Of a stretch of 64,000 nt of DNA, positions 9,901-15,592 are shown piece by piece. A program made the position numbers and the translations under genes. The notes under the pieces are model-generated. The model was not told the DNA's origin. It was given only the letters and a program-made list of their open reading frames with translations, and did not search any database. How positions within the stretch are numbered: position 1 is the first letter of the stretch; each line of letters begins with the position of its first letter. The DNA comes from Sphingomonas sp. KR3-1 (GTDB lineage: Bacteria; Pseudomonadota; Alphaproteobacteria; Sphingomonadales; Sphingomonadaceae), in NCBI RefSeq assembly GCF_040049295.1, contig NZ_JBDZDQ010000003.1, positions 1-64,000 on the forward strand. The letters are read 5' to 3'.

Positions 9901-10771
9901 TCGCGCTACCCGCACCGCCGCCGCCGCCCGGACCGGCGCCGCCGGCACCGGCATCCGTCCCGTTGGGATTGCCGTTGAAAAGCTGCGAGCCGCCGCCGCC
10001 GCCGCCGCCGCTATAGCCGCCGCCGCCGCCGCCCGCATTGCCGCCCTGACCGCCCGAGCCGCCCAGGCCGCCGCCACCGCCGCCGCCGCTGCCGTTGCTG
10101 TTCAGGGCCGCGCCGTTGCCGCCTGCCGCCGCATTGCCGCTGAACGCGACGTCGGTCGCCGTCACATTGCCGCTGTTGACGAAGATCGCGCCGCCGGCAC
10201 CCATGCCGCCGGCGCCACCGCCCACGCCGCCATTGCCACCCTGCGCCTTGCCGTTGGCAAGCACGAGCCCGGTGAAGTTCACCGCGCCGGTGCCCGCATC
10301 GACGAAGAACAGGCGATACTGGGTGTTGCCGCTGATCGTGAAGGTGTTGCCCGCCGCGCTCTGGATCGTCGTCGCAGCCGTGACCACGGGCAGCAGGTTG
10401 AAGATCGTGATGTTTGCGCCGACCACGATCGTCGAGCCCGGATTGCCGTTCGCAGCGACGATCGCCGAGGCGAGCTCGGCCTCGGTCGTCGCGGTATAGG
10501 TGGTCGGCACGGGGCTGGGCGAGGGCGTGGGCGGCGGGGTCGGCGCGGGCGAGCCGCTGCCACCGCCGCCGCCGCTGCACGGATCCGGCGTGGGCGTGCC
10601 TTCGACGGGGAGGAACGTGCACGCCACGACCTGGGCGTGCGCGGCGGTTCCGGTCAGAGAGACGCCGATCAGCGCGGTCGAGGCGAGCAACGCCTTTCGC
10701 AGCAGCATTTCCCGCCCAACCCGCGACGAAGCCATCTTGGACGCACGCGCGCCGTTGCTGCGGTTAACCAT
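1..10771 (-). CDS. Giant secreted repeat-rich surface protein (autotransporter/adhesin type), 3' end beyond the window
   Basis: This frame is open without a stop from the ATG at 10771 to the left edge, giving at least 3590 residues; the C-terminus is not visible. The first 47 residues end in a signal peptide with an AHA-Q cleavage site near residue 46. An in-frame ATG at 10708 (Met22) would give a more standard 25-residue signal peptide and is a credible alternative start. The mature N-terminus has two Cys (51 and 65) and a Pro/Ser/Thr linker. Residues about 170-505 are extremely Gly-rich. Near residue 550 a passenger-type repeat reads GTLVLTGANTYAGTTTV. From about 590 to 3150 the protein is a long run of ITNSGTI-type beta repeats. 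The last 300 visible residues are near-identical repeats of 91-92 residues. This is typical of beta-helical type V secreted surface proteins, but the translocator domain is inferred, not seen. Substrate or ligand is unknown. Confidence 0.9.
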   Translation of the reverse strand, partial: MVNRSNGARASKMASSRVGREMLLRKALLASTALIGVSLTGTAAHAQVVACTFLPVEGTPTPDPCSGGGGGSGSPAPTPPPTPSPSPVPTTYTATTEAELASAIVAANGNPGSTIVVGANITIFNLLPVVTAATTIQSAAGNTFTISGNTQYRLFFVDAGTGAVNFTGLVLANGKAQGGNGGVGGGAGGMGAGGAIFVNSGNVTATDVAFSGNAAAGGNGAALNSNGSGGGGGGGLGGSGGQGGNAGGGGGGYSGGGGGGGSQLFNGNPNGTDAGAGGAGPGGGGGAGSANANGSAGTNGGAGGNLVTQTGGATVNYGGGGGGGGAHGGAGGDHQGGGGGGAGYNSGGGTGGSNNAGGTSGGIGGGGGGSAGAGAGGNGGDFGGGGGGYYAYNAGNGGFGGGGAGGYGYIISGTGSGNGGNGGFGGGGGAGGGATPGTGGAGAGSGTSATGGGGLGAGGAVFVRSGSFTVSGSTNFTGGTTTGGTGGATGTVGDGAAAGSALFLTTGTTTGFNVTGTTTIGDTIADDSATSLVGGGYTAGTGAGAAVSLTGGGTLVLTGANTYAGTTTVTGSTLQLGNGGATGSVAGAVTLASNGVFKVNRTGTVSNAVGGNGTVRVSSNATLSGALTANGGVDIDAGTTVTLGNVTADASSAAVRMGAGATLNTSSGKSLIGHWGIYNTAGAATVNNAATITGAIDGINQQSGNLTVTNSGTIQTNQGAGSAAGIYINAAGTHAITNNNGGLIIGGTDATFGYGISIDAGSATITNNFGGRIGAAGATGAIRLSSTGAQTLNLNAGSTVVGNIFVEDSGAVTTVVAGALNGNYNAGTATGAQNFTLAATGSMQAATFGSANDTFTWQGGSITGAIDAGAGTNDVFISALGTSGTGSLNLPLLTGFENYIHQSGALTLTGSRTSGYGWLATGGSVAVAGTLGASLNGQALELRNGATASILAGGVIGGSQNGIFNNSSTATTISNAGTINSVGTGIQSTSGAMTITNTGTIAPTLFSAITFALGGSLDNSGTITGGSDATNAIAAVRSSGSLAVAITNTGSITGQVALAISLVGGGTIANGDATHTSALIRASAGSAINNSGVNALTVTNYGRIDGTAAGAGQITGTGTFTLNNLGTASIVYGAGSYGAFNTGTGALTVTNAGKIVGSNNAVVFGNGLLKLSNTGTIGSGTIDAGGNYSSGGDAYGVRGSAVSVFNSGNILSASAAVRSEGALTLVNTGTLGTLGTGSGSLDTVWSTSAANILNAGAITAPTYSGIVLAGGGTLTNAAGGTIAGGSDGTVGVGVQLKVGGTLNNYGSLTGGGGGVLGSGTQAATINLFAGSTTGTIHTGSGNDILAIYTGQVNGSAVTQSYTDPVSGATGSLTLQNAGTLAAAVYGAIDLGSGNDTLVLRGTGTGAQAGSFSLLSASGLETLTKLDAGTWTLSGSAITPAMRINAGSSGTAAGTLIFNGTSGLSGSIYVNGATVVAASAGAFGTATVHMVDPTVQFAAAGTYSNPFLLDVAAPASADPTIFQNTSGGNITLSGTITTSAGINANLQPNAAAQDVTFRGGNFFILTNALNSWTGTTTIDAGTTLFGTTQTLSGGSIVDNGTLWYSQGFVGTVNAGISGSGGLQIDGGGTVALFGANSFTGGTSISSGVTLQVGDGGTNGTITGAISTGPSSQVVFSRSDNYNFASAISGGATVRAIGTETLSGAITTSGTILANGNGGTVTLAGARSGASASAVTLGGSSVALTVASTGSVAGGQYLGLQINGTGNNLTNLGAITNSGAGGDNGYGAAIGITSTSGTTTITNGSAGNSSASILGSNDGIFRVANATGALTVNNYGAITGSLRDGIENLPGTGALTVNNYATGVIDGRGNVTAGSGSGILNVDAALTVSNAGVIKGLDQGIYTGGTFTLTGNSGLIVGQTNGINAAGSATITNSGTIGTGTVSGTTFTAGALGAAIVLGNGTITNNASGIIRGGAAANTIASSGAVTIGNAGLIGTSNTAINLSGVLTLTNSGDIVGTGVAVAATNASLSNSIDNSGRILTGSVAGNALGGAATVTGVDAIRIAGGTVTNRAGGRISGQSDGVFGNGAGAVNVENYGTISANNYAAIELQRAGTVHNYGGAVITGGNRNNSATDTGTGIRLLQGGTVTNDALASISATGSATNIGVYSLGATTIVNSGTISGNGAAINLVGNFNDTVTLNAGSTTNGAINLGDGIDTLNWRGGAFTSADGGAGVDTFNANIGVATLNLASLTGFEAQYLRAGDLTLIGTQSGQAGWTLTAGTELTLGTASNAANWTVNGTAVTVSGANATVNVAAGSTVSFSAFGVTGSSAATSVFNDGTMRATGSGAALNLFGSDNYLANTGTIEVANPSGNYSVVWMQGAGAHTVNSGTITGVITGANYNAAVGMTGTGSIFENQGADSVVTGQRGVALGTNGTVINAGTITATVDNGVTVGAGSTVTNSGTITAVGSAGAWGIAAQGGATITNTGSIDASTGLWLQATGGTFTVTNSGSITSAQYGVNAELGTLTLTNQATGTIGTDTDAAVRLVEGGTVTNAGSIQGGSSSTTGWGIEIVGGDATIDNSGTITGGGAGAMALGGAGTINLNLLAGSTTTGDIVSTGDGARTLVIDGALDGSYVSTGTGIDTVTMNAGSSLTGADLGDGDDVFNYYGGTITGMVNGGAGIDTLNGNFGSGTNTTVTLANFTGFEKFGFTSGDVTVTGPSASPDADIYAQNGGTVTFSGTEGNSGDIYVDGGNIRADTAGAFGSGTIHMIDPTATFGATGNYANDISLEVATPSSANPSTLNTDAGVVATLTGAITTGTGAGVDPNQDLVIGGQGTIILTNGLNSWTGTTTINAGATLQGASDTISGSAIVANGTLAYDQSFSGTVTQNISGSGKVNVSGLPTTGTLTFTGTSNVAGGIVVLDGSAVANTGTLSASGGTSVTLSNGGTFGNSGTVSGRILGTGAAATNVTNSGAINGSIVNNGTGMMTVANQTGGTITGAGFGSAITASGALTLDNAVGATIQGKSTIVANGGANIINAGTIHNTFTDAAISLGAGGTIANAGSIQGGTGVSGWGISSTGALAFTNQAGGTIGGGGGAISSNGATAIDLQFGSTTAGAIVVGGTAASIITVAGNYTGAVTLGGGNDTLTLDSGATIGAGSTFDGGAGIDGLVLAGTGNASLDISTTANFESRTMNGTGVWTLTGTDSANAGWQINAGTLAASTDSAVGDGALVTIAARGTFQILSDQTIGTLAGTGTVQIGANTLVLTGASGSFGGTIAGSGNLAIASGAGVTLAGANAYTGQTIVAGTLTLGASNALADASTLIVQTSGTVDLGANSDTVATLDLSGTLNGTGTLSASQYALHNASVTGNLGAGILFQLDGVSTLAGTAAATDVRVLGGTLALGASNRLADAATVVVDTGATLDVAAFNDTVGLLALNGTLAGSGTLTAAQVQLTGATVNANLGTGTVFNLGGSSVLNGTAGGNVSVQAGTLALGAANRLADTGTVAVNTGATLDLGAFNDTVGALALNGTLAGTGTLTAAEYDLTGAAVNANLGTGTVFNLGGSSVLNGTSAATAVAVNGGTLALGAA

Positions 10772-11009
10772 GATCTTGGAAGCCCCCGAAAAAGGTAGTG
10801 CCGCCTAGGTCATGTTACGTGAGTGCAACGTCTTGGCGGTAAATGCTTTTTTCACCTTACCCGAGTGCCGCCCATTTCTCTTGAACGGGTGTGTCAGCGC
10901 TTGTTCGTGCGTGTCATCTTTACGATACCTTCGCTGATTTTTTTGCGTTTGGCGGCGCGCGAGGGCCGTAAAGATGAGGGGAGGGGCCGAAGCCGAGTCG
11001 TGCAGGAAA

Positions 11010-11086
11010 TGGCGCGCCCGGCTGGATTCGAACCAGCGACCACGAGCTTAGAAGGCACGTGCTCTATCCAACTGAGCTACGGGCGC
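11010..11086 (-). tRNA. tRNA-Arg (anticodon UCU)
   Basis: Read on the minus strand the 77-nt gene folds as a cloverleaf. The acceptor stem is GCGCCCG/CGGGCGC, the D arm GCTC-GAGC, the T arm GCTGG-TTCGAAT-CCAGC, and CCA is encoded. The anticodon loop is CTTCTAA, giving anticodon TCT for AGA codons. The anticodon stem CGTGC/GCTCG carries a U-U mismatch in its middle pair. It decodes a codon that is rare in GC-rich genomes. Confidence 0.95.
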
Positions 11087-11144
11087 GCACGGCCTCGCCC
11101 TAGCGTGGATTGCGCGGCAGCGGAACCGGCATCATAATTGCCGC

Positions 11145-11894
11145 ATGAGCCAGGGGGACGCGAAGCCGGCGCAGGTCGCCGCGAACACGCTGCGGGGCGG
11201 GCATTTCCGCTACTACGACTTCGTCATGGCCGCCTTCGTCGCGATCATCCTGCTGTCGAACGTGCTCGGCGCGGGCAAGGTCTCCCAGGTCTGGCTGCCG
11301 CTTTACAACGGCTATTGGCCGTTCGGCGCCGGCATCCTGTTCTTCCCGATCTCCTATGTCATCGGCGACGTGCTGACCGAGGTCTATGGCTATGCTCGCG
11401 CCCGCCGGGTGATCTGGGCGGGGACCGGCGCGGTGCTGTTCATGGCGTTCATGTCCTGGGTGGTTGTGGCACTTCCGCCGGCACCGAGCTGGGGCAACCA
11501 GGCCGCCTATGAGACGATCTTCGGCCAGGTGCCGCGCATTGTCCTCGCCTCGGTTTGCGCCTTCTGGGCGGGCGAGTTCGTCAACAGCTATGTCCTGGCG
11601 CGGATGAAGCTGCTGACCGGTGGCAAGATGCTCTGGACCCGCACGATCGGCTCGACGATCGCGGGCGAGGGCATCGACAGCCTGATCTTCTATCCGCTGG
11701 CATTCCTGGGCGCGGAGGGCTGGACCAGCGCGCTGGTCATCCAGGTGCTCTTCACCCAATGGGCGCTCAAGGTCGCCTGGGAAGTGATCCTCACGCCCGT
11801 CACTTATCTGGTCGTCGGCTTCCTCAAGCGCCGCGAGGGCGTCGACGTGTTCGATACCGACACCAACTTCACGCCCTTCGCCACCCGGGTATAG
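11145..11894 (+). CDS. yhhQ: Queuosine precursor transporter (YhhQ/DUF165 family)
   Basis: This is a 249-residue integral membrane protein with about six hydrophobic segments. It carries family landmarks such as the LLSNVLGAGK segment, the FPISYVIGDVLTEVYGYARAR stretch beginning near residue 66, and the GEFVNSYVLARMK and TIGSTIAGEGIDS segments. The family imports queuine or preQ precursors across the inner membrane for the wobble-base modification of GUN-decoding tRNAs. It starts 59 bases after the tRNA-Arg gene and is read on the opposite strand. No other queuosine genes are in view. Length and motifs match the family well; the exact substrate is inferred. Confidence 0.9.
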   Translation: MSQGDAKPAQVAANTLRGGHFRYYDFVMAAFVAIILLSNVLGAGKVSQVWLPLYNGYWPFGAGILFFPISYVIGDVLTEVYGYARARRVIWAGTGAVLFMAFMSWVVVALPPAPSWGNQAAYETIFGQVPRIVLASVCAFWAGEFVNSYVLARMKLLTGGKMLWTRTIGSTIAGEGIDSLIFYPLAFLGAEGWTSALVIQVLFTQWALKVAWEVILTPVTYLVVGFLKRREGVDVFDTDTNFTPFATRV

Positions 11895-11977
11895 GCGCCG
11901 CGTCTACCCGAAGGAGTAGCTGACGCAGCGCCGCATCGCTGGCATCCTCCGCGCGAATCTTCGGAAAAGGGCAGGGC

Positions 11978-12805
11978 ATGACCGCGACGGAAGAGACCTT
12001 CGGCAGCACCGATCACATCAACATCTTCCTGCGCAGCTGGCTGCCCGAGGGCGATCCGCGCGCCGTGGTGGTGATTTGCCACGGATTCAATTCGCACAGC
12101 GGCCAGTATCAGTGGGTCGCCGAGCAGTTCGTCGCGAAGGGCTATGCCGTCTACGCCGCCGATCTGCGCGGGCGCGGGCGCTCGGATGGCGAGCGCTTCT
12201 ATGTCGAGAAGATCTCCGAATATACCGACGATCTCGGCGGGGCGATCGCGATCGCCAAGTCGCGCCACCCCGGGCTCAAGACCTTCCTGCTCGGCCACAG
12301 CGCCGGCGGCGTCACCAGCGCCACCTATGTGCTCGACCATCAGGACCAGCTCGCCGGCTTCATCTGCGAGGACTTCGCCTTCCAGGTGCCCGCGCCCAGC
12401 TTCGCGCTCGCGGCGATCAAGGGGCTCAGCCACATCGCGCCGCATCTCGGCGTGCTCAAGCTCAAGAACGAGGATTTCTCGCGCGACCCGGCGCATGTCG
12501 CGATGCTCAACGCCGATCCCTATATCAAGGACGAGAACCAGCCGGCGGCTACGGTCGCGGCGCTGGTCCGCGCCGACGAGCGGCTGCACGATGCATTCCC
12601 GACGATCACCCTCCCGCTGCTGATCCTGCACGGCACCGGGGATCGGGCGACCGTCTACCACGGCAGCGAATTCTTCCAGCAGACCGCGGGATCAAGCGAC
12701 AAGACGCTCAAGCTCTATGAAGGTCACTATCATGACCTCCTCGCCGATCTCGGCAAGGAAAGCGTGATGCGCGATATAATCGATTGGATCGATGCGCGCG
12801 TGTAA
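11978..12805 (+). CDS. Alpha/beta hydrolase, monoacylglycerol-lipase-like (serine aminopeptidase S33 fold)
   Basis: This 275-residue protein has the alpha/beta hydrolase pattern. HGF forms the oxyanion region near residue 34, GHSAGG carries nucleophile Ser108, Asp222 lies in HGTGDRA, and His250 in EGHYHDLL. The lid region and size match lysophospholipase/monoglyceride lipase relatives that hydrolyse ester lipids. There is no signal peptide, so it is probably cytoplasmic. It follows the transporter gene by 83 bases on the same strand and may share its transcript. The substrate is not determinable from sequence. Confidence 0.85.
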   Translation: MTATEETFGSTDHINIFLRSWLPEGDPRAVVVICHGFNSHSGQYQWVAEQFVAKGYAVYAADLRGRGRSDGERFYVEKISEYTDDLGGAIAIAKSRHPGLKTFLLGHSAGGVTSATYVLDHQDQLAGFICEDFAFQVPAPSFALAAIKGLSHIAPHLGVLKLKNEDFSRDPAHVAMLNADPYIKDENQPAATVAALVRADERLHDAFPTITLPLLILHGTGDRATVYHGSEFFQQTAGSSDKTLKLYEGHYHDLLADLGKESVMRDIIDWIDARV

Positions 12806-12911
12806 TGTCCTGATGTGGCGCGAAATTACGGGATTTGCGTAATTGCTATCAAAATGGATATTTTTCTCTACAGATAATTGAGGTGGCGGCAAAAGCTGCG
12901 TCGGCGTTCTC

Positions 12912-12944
12912 TATAATTGGCAAGTGGGCAACCATATTGTTGCC
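12912..12944 (+). promoter_or_regulatory. Probable promoter -10 with an overlapping dyad operator for the chemoreceptor gene
   Basis: A perfect TATAAT lies at 12912-12917. Ten bases downstream, at 12927-12944, is the dyad GGCAAC-CATATT-GTTGCC, extended by flanking TTGG/CCAA bases. The dyad lies 20 bases before the start codon at 12965, about where the transcript would begin, so a repressor bound there would block initiation. No convincing -35 box was seen. Confidence 0.5.
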
Positions 12945-12964
12945 AACTCGCTGAGAGAATTCCC

Positions 12965-14305
12965 ATGCACTGGTTTACCGCCAACGCGCCTATCCGCCTC
13001 AAGCTGCTGATCGTCGTTATCGCGATGACGACGCTCGTCGCGCTCACGCCGCACGCCATCCTGATCGCGCCGGACAGCGCTATCTGGGTCGGCCTGGTCG
13101 CTACGCTCGTTGCCGCCGCAACCGGCATGTGGTGCCGCCATGCGATCGCCACGCCCTATGTCACCACTGTGGTGCGCATGGAGGCCCTGGCTGCCGGCGA
13201 CCTCGACAGCCCGATCCAGTACACCGAGTACAAGGATTGCGTCGGCCGCATGACCAAGGCGATGCACACTTTCCGCGACAATGCCCGGGCGCAGATCCTC
13301 GCGAACCAGGAAGCGGAAAAGCATGGCGAGATCGTGCGCGGCATGACCGCCAATCTGCGCAAGCTCGCCGAGGGCGACCTGACCGCCGACATCACCGAGA
13401 ATTATCCGGCCGCCTATGCCGGCCTGCGCGACAATTTCAACGCCGCGCTCGGCTCGCTGCGCACGCTGCTCGGCGCCGTGACCGAGAGCACCGTCGCGAT
13501 CCGCGGCGGCTCGGGCGAGATCGCCCAGGCCTCCGAAACGCTGGCCCGCCGCACCGAAGCCAATGCCGCCAGCCTCGAGCAGGCCACTGCTGCGATCAGC
13601 CAGATGGACGAGCGCCTGCGCGCGACCGCCGCGGCTGCCGGCCGCACCGTGGCGCGCGCCGATGGCGCCACCGCCACCGTCTCGGGCGGCCGCGAAGTCG
13701 TCGATGAGGCCGTGCAGGCGATGAACCGCGTCAATGACAGCGCCAAGGGCATCGACTCGGTCATCGAGGGTCTCGACAAGATCGCCTTCCAGACGCGCGT
13801 TCTCGCGATGAACGCCGCCGTCGAGGCCGGCCGCGCCGGCGAGGCCGGCCGCGGCTTCGCCGTCGTCGCTGATCTCGTCTCCGCGCTCGCGATGCGCGCC
13901 GAGGAAGAGGCGGGCCGCGCCCGCGAGCAGCTCACCGCCACCCAGGTCGACATCGTCGCCGCGGTGGAGATGGTCCAGAAGGTCGATGGCGCGCTCGCGC
14001 ATATCGCCGAGGACGTCGAGGGCGTGCACAGCCTGCTCAACCAGATGGCGTCGGACAACCAGGCCCAGTCGACTGCGATCAGCGAGATCAGCAGCACGGT
14101 CAGCACGATGGACCAGTCGACCCAGCAGAACGCCGCGATGGTCGAGGAAACCTCGGCCGCCGCGCGCAACCTCACCGTCGAGGTCGCGACGCTCGCGGAG
14201 CAGGCTGCGCGCTTCCGCACGACGGGCGCTGGCCGCCCGATCTCCTATCCGGCACCGGGCCTCGCCGCCTCGTCGGCGCGCGAGCACGCGTTCGCGATGA
14301 ACTGA
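12965..14305 (+). CDS. Methyl-accepting chemotaxis protein without a periplasmic sensor domain
   Basis: The start chosen is the ATG before HWFTANAPIR, as the in-frame upstream start would overlap the dyad at 12927-12944; the product is 446 residues. Two closely spaced membrane segments lie within residues about 15-60 with almost no periplasmic loop. A HAMP-like stretch and coiled coil follow. The signalling hairpin tip lies near residues 276-310 (LDKIAFQTRVLAMNAAVEAG). The family couples to CheA/CheW. Two usually invariant tip positions are changed: QTN is QTR, and EEVR is DLVS. No che genes are nearby. A terminator follows. It may sense membrane or cytoplasmic signals. Confidence 0.88.
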   Translation: MHWFTANAPIRLKLLIVVIAMTTLVALTPHAILIAPDSAIWVGLVATLVAAATGMWCRHAIATPYVTTVVRMEALAAGDLDSPIQYTEYKDCVGRMTKAMHTFRDNARAQILANQEAEKHGEIVRGMTANLRKLAEGDLTADITENYPAAYAGLRDNFNAALGSLRTLLGAVTESTVAIRGGSGEIAQASETLARRTEANAASLEQATAAISQMDERLRATAAAAGRTVARADGATATVSGGREVVDEAVQAMNRVNDSAKGIDSVIEGLDKIAFQTRVLAMNAAVEAGRAGEAGRGFAVVADLVSALAMRAEEEAGRAREQLTATQVDIVAAVEMVQKVDGALAHIAEDVEGVHSLLNQMASDNQAQSTAISEISSTVSTMDQSTQQNAAMVEETSAAARNLTVEVATLAEQAARFRTTGAGRPISYPAPGLAASSAREHAFAMN

Positions 14306-14343
14306 ACGGTTGCATTAAGCTGAAGCGAAGTAGGCTTCGGACA

Positions 14344-14378
14344 GGGCGGTCGCGGCGTATCTCGCGGCCGCCCTTTTT
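14344..14378 (+). terminator. Rho-independent terminator after the chemoreceptor gene
   Basis: GGGCGG-T-CGCG pairs with CGCG-G-CCGCCC around a short loop, followed by TTTTT at 14374-14378. It sits 38 bases past the chemoreceptor stop and just before the end of the convergent purQ. Confidence 0.85.
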
Positions 14379-14390
14379 CGTCTGCGCGGC

Positions 14391-15056
14391 TTAGGCGACT
14401 GCTTCGAGCAGGCCCTCGAACATCCGGCGGCCGTCGGTGCCGCCATGCGCGGCTTCGATGCGGCGCTCGGGGTGCGGCATCATGCCCAGCACATTGCCTG
14501 CTTTGTTGAGCACGCCGGCGATGTTGCGGGCCGAGCCGTTGATGTCCGCGGCATAGCGGAACGCCACCCGGCCTTCGCCCTCGAGCGCGTCGAGCGTCTC
14601 GGCATCGGCGAAGTAATTGCCGTCGTGATGCGCCACAGGGATCGTGATCTGCTCGCCCGAGCGATAGCCCGAAGTGAAGATCGACTGCGAATTGTCCACG
14701 GTCAGCGGCACGTCGCGGCAGACGAAGTTGAGGCCCGAGTTGCGCATCAGCGCGCCGGGCAGCAGCCCGGTCTCGGTGAGCACCTGGAAGCCGTTGCAGA
14801 TGCCGATCACCGGCATGCCCTTGTCGGCCGCCTCGACCACGGCCTTGACGACCGGGGAGCGTGCCGCGATCGCGCCGCAGCGCAGGTAATCGCCGTACGA
14901 GAAGCCGCCGGGCAGGGCGATCAGGCCTAGCCCAGAGGGCAGCTCGCTCTCGCCGTGCCACACCATGTGCGGCTTCACCCCCGTCACCGCCTCCAGCGCG
15001 ACTGCGATGTCGCGATCGCAGTTGGAGCCCGGGAAGACGATGACTGCGGTCTTCAC
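14391..15056 (-). CDS. purQ: Phosphoribosylformylglycinamidine synthase subunit PurQ (glutaminase)
   Basis: This 221-residue class-I glutamine amidotransferase releases ammonia from glutamine for FGAM synthesis, step 4 of purine biosynthesis. The glycine-rich FPGSNCDRD start, the nucleophile Cys in GICNGFQVL, and the MMPHPERR catalytic His/Glu are all present. The GTG start at 15056 overlaps the purS stop by four bases (GTGA), indicating translational coupling. With PurS and the large PurL subunit (not in the window) it forms the three-part enzyme used by many non-enteric bacteria. Confidence 0.97.
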   Translation of the reverse strand: MKTAVIVFPGSNCDRDIAVALEAVTGVKPHMVWHGESELPSGLGLIALPGGFSYGDYLRCGAIAARSPVVKAVVEAADKGMPVIGICNGFQVLTETGLLPGALMRNSGLNFVCRDVPLTVDNSQSIFTSGYRSGEQITIPVAHHDGNYFADAETLDALEGEGRVAFRYAADINGSARNIAGVLNKAGNVLGMMPHPERRIEAAHGGTDGRRMFEGLLEAVA

Positions 15057-15283
15057 AGCGTTTCCACCCGGTAGTTTTCGATCACCGTGTTGGCGAGCAG
15101 CTTGCGGCACATCTCGTCGATGGCCTCGTCGCTGGTGCCGTCGGCGAGCTCGAGCTCGAAGATCTTGCCGGCGCGCACATCCTCGACGCCCTCGAAGCCG
15201 AGGCCGCCCAAAGCGTGCTGGATGGCCTTGCCCTGGGGGTCGAGCACGCCGTTCTTCAAGGTGACGATGATGCGGAGCTTCAT
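15053..15283 (-). CDS. purS: Phosphoribosylformylglycinamidine synthase subunit PurS
   Basis: This 76-residue protein matches the small PurS bridge subunit. It begins [20 protein letters not shown] and keeps the family's [12 protein letters not shown] segment. It holds PurQ and PurL together and channels ammonia. It overlaps purQ by four bases downstream and lies 309 bases from purC upstream, a gap filled by nested palindromic repeats that may separate expression of purC from purSQ. Confidence 0.96.
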   Translation of the reverse strand: MKLRIIVTLKNGVLDPQGKAIQHALGGLGFEGVEDVRAGKIFELELADGTSDEAIDEMCRKLLANTVIENYRVETL

Positions 15284-15352
15284 GGGCAGCGCCTATGGCG
15301 CGGAGCGCGCCGGGCTGCAACCCCATCCGGGTGCGATGCTGTGAGAGAATGC

Positions 15353-15566
15353 CGTCATCCCGGCGAAAGCCGGGGCCTCAGGCGGCTCCAGTCCACTCGT
15401 CACCCCGGCCTTGTGCCGGGGTCCACCGGGAGGCGTGTCATGGACACGAGGCGAAAGGGCATTGCGTGCCGCGCAGTGGGCCCCGGCACAAGGCCGGGGT
15501 GACAATAGAGGTGCGGCCCCGTTCGCGCGCCAGCTCCCGAGGACCCGGCTTTCGCCGGGATGACGG
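15353..15566. repeat. Nested pair of REPIN-like palindromic repeats
   Basis: The outer arms are CGTCATCCCGGCGAAAGCCG starting near 15354 and its inverse ending near 15566. Inside them, at about 15398-15503, lies a second inverted pair built on CACCCCGGCCTTGTGCCGGG and its inverse. The architecture looks like one palindromic element inserted in another. It occupies nearly all of the purS-purC gap and contains no gene. Confidence 0.8.
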
Positions 15567-15592
15567 TATCGGCTTGGGGTTAGCGGTAGGGC

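Noticed and set aside
680..10798. Very long plus-strand open frames (680-5557, 6308-7810, 7811-10798)
   Set aside because: They encode low-complexity Arg/Ala/Asp-rich sequence without domains and are antisense to the giant gene, whose frame shows ordered repeats and a signal peptide. GC-rich repeats keep the opposite strand open by chance.
12917..12964. Upstream start for the chemoreceptor
   Set aside because: It would place 16 residues over the dyad and next to the -10 box, leaving no room for a leader; the ATG at 12965 fits better.
14391..15326. Longer purQ starting upstream of 15056
   Set aside because: The extra part is antisense-frame sequence of purS; the GTG at 15056 gives the family start and a GTGA overlap.
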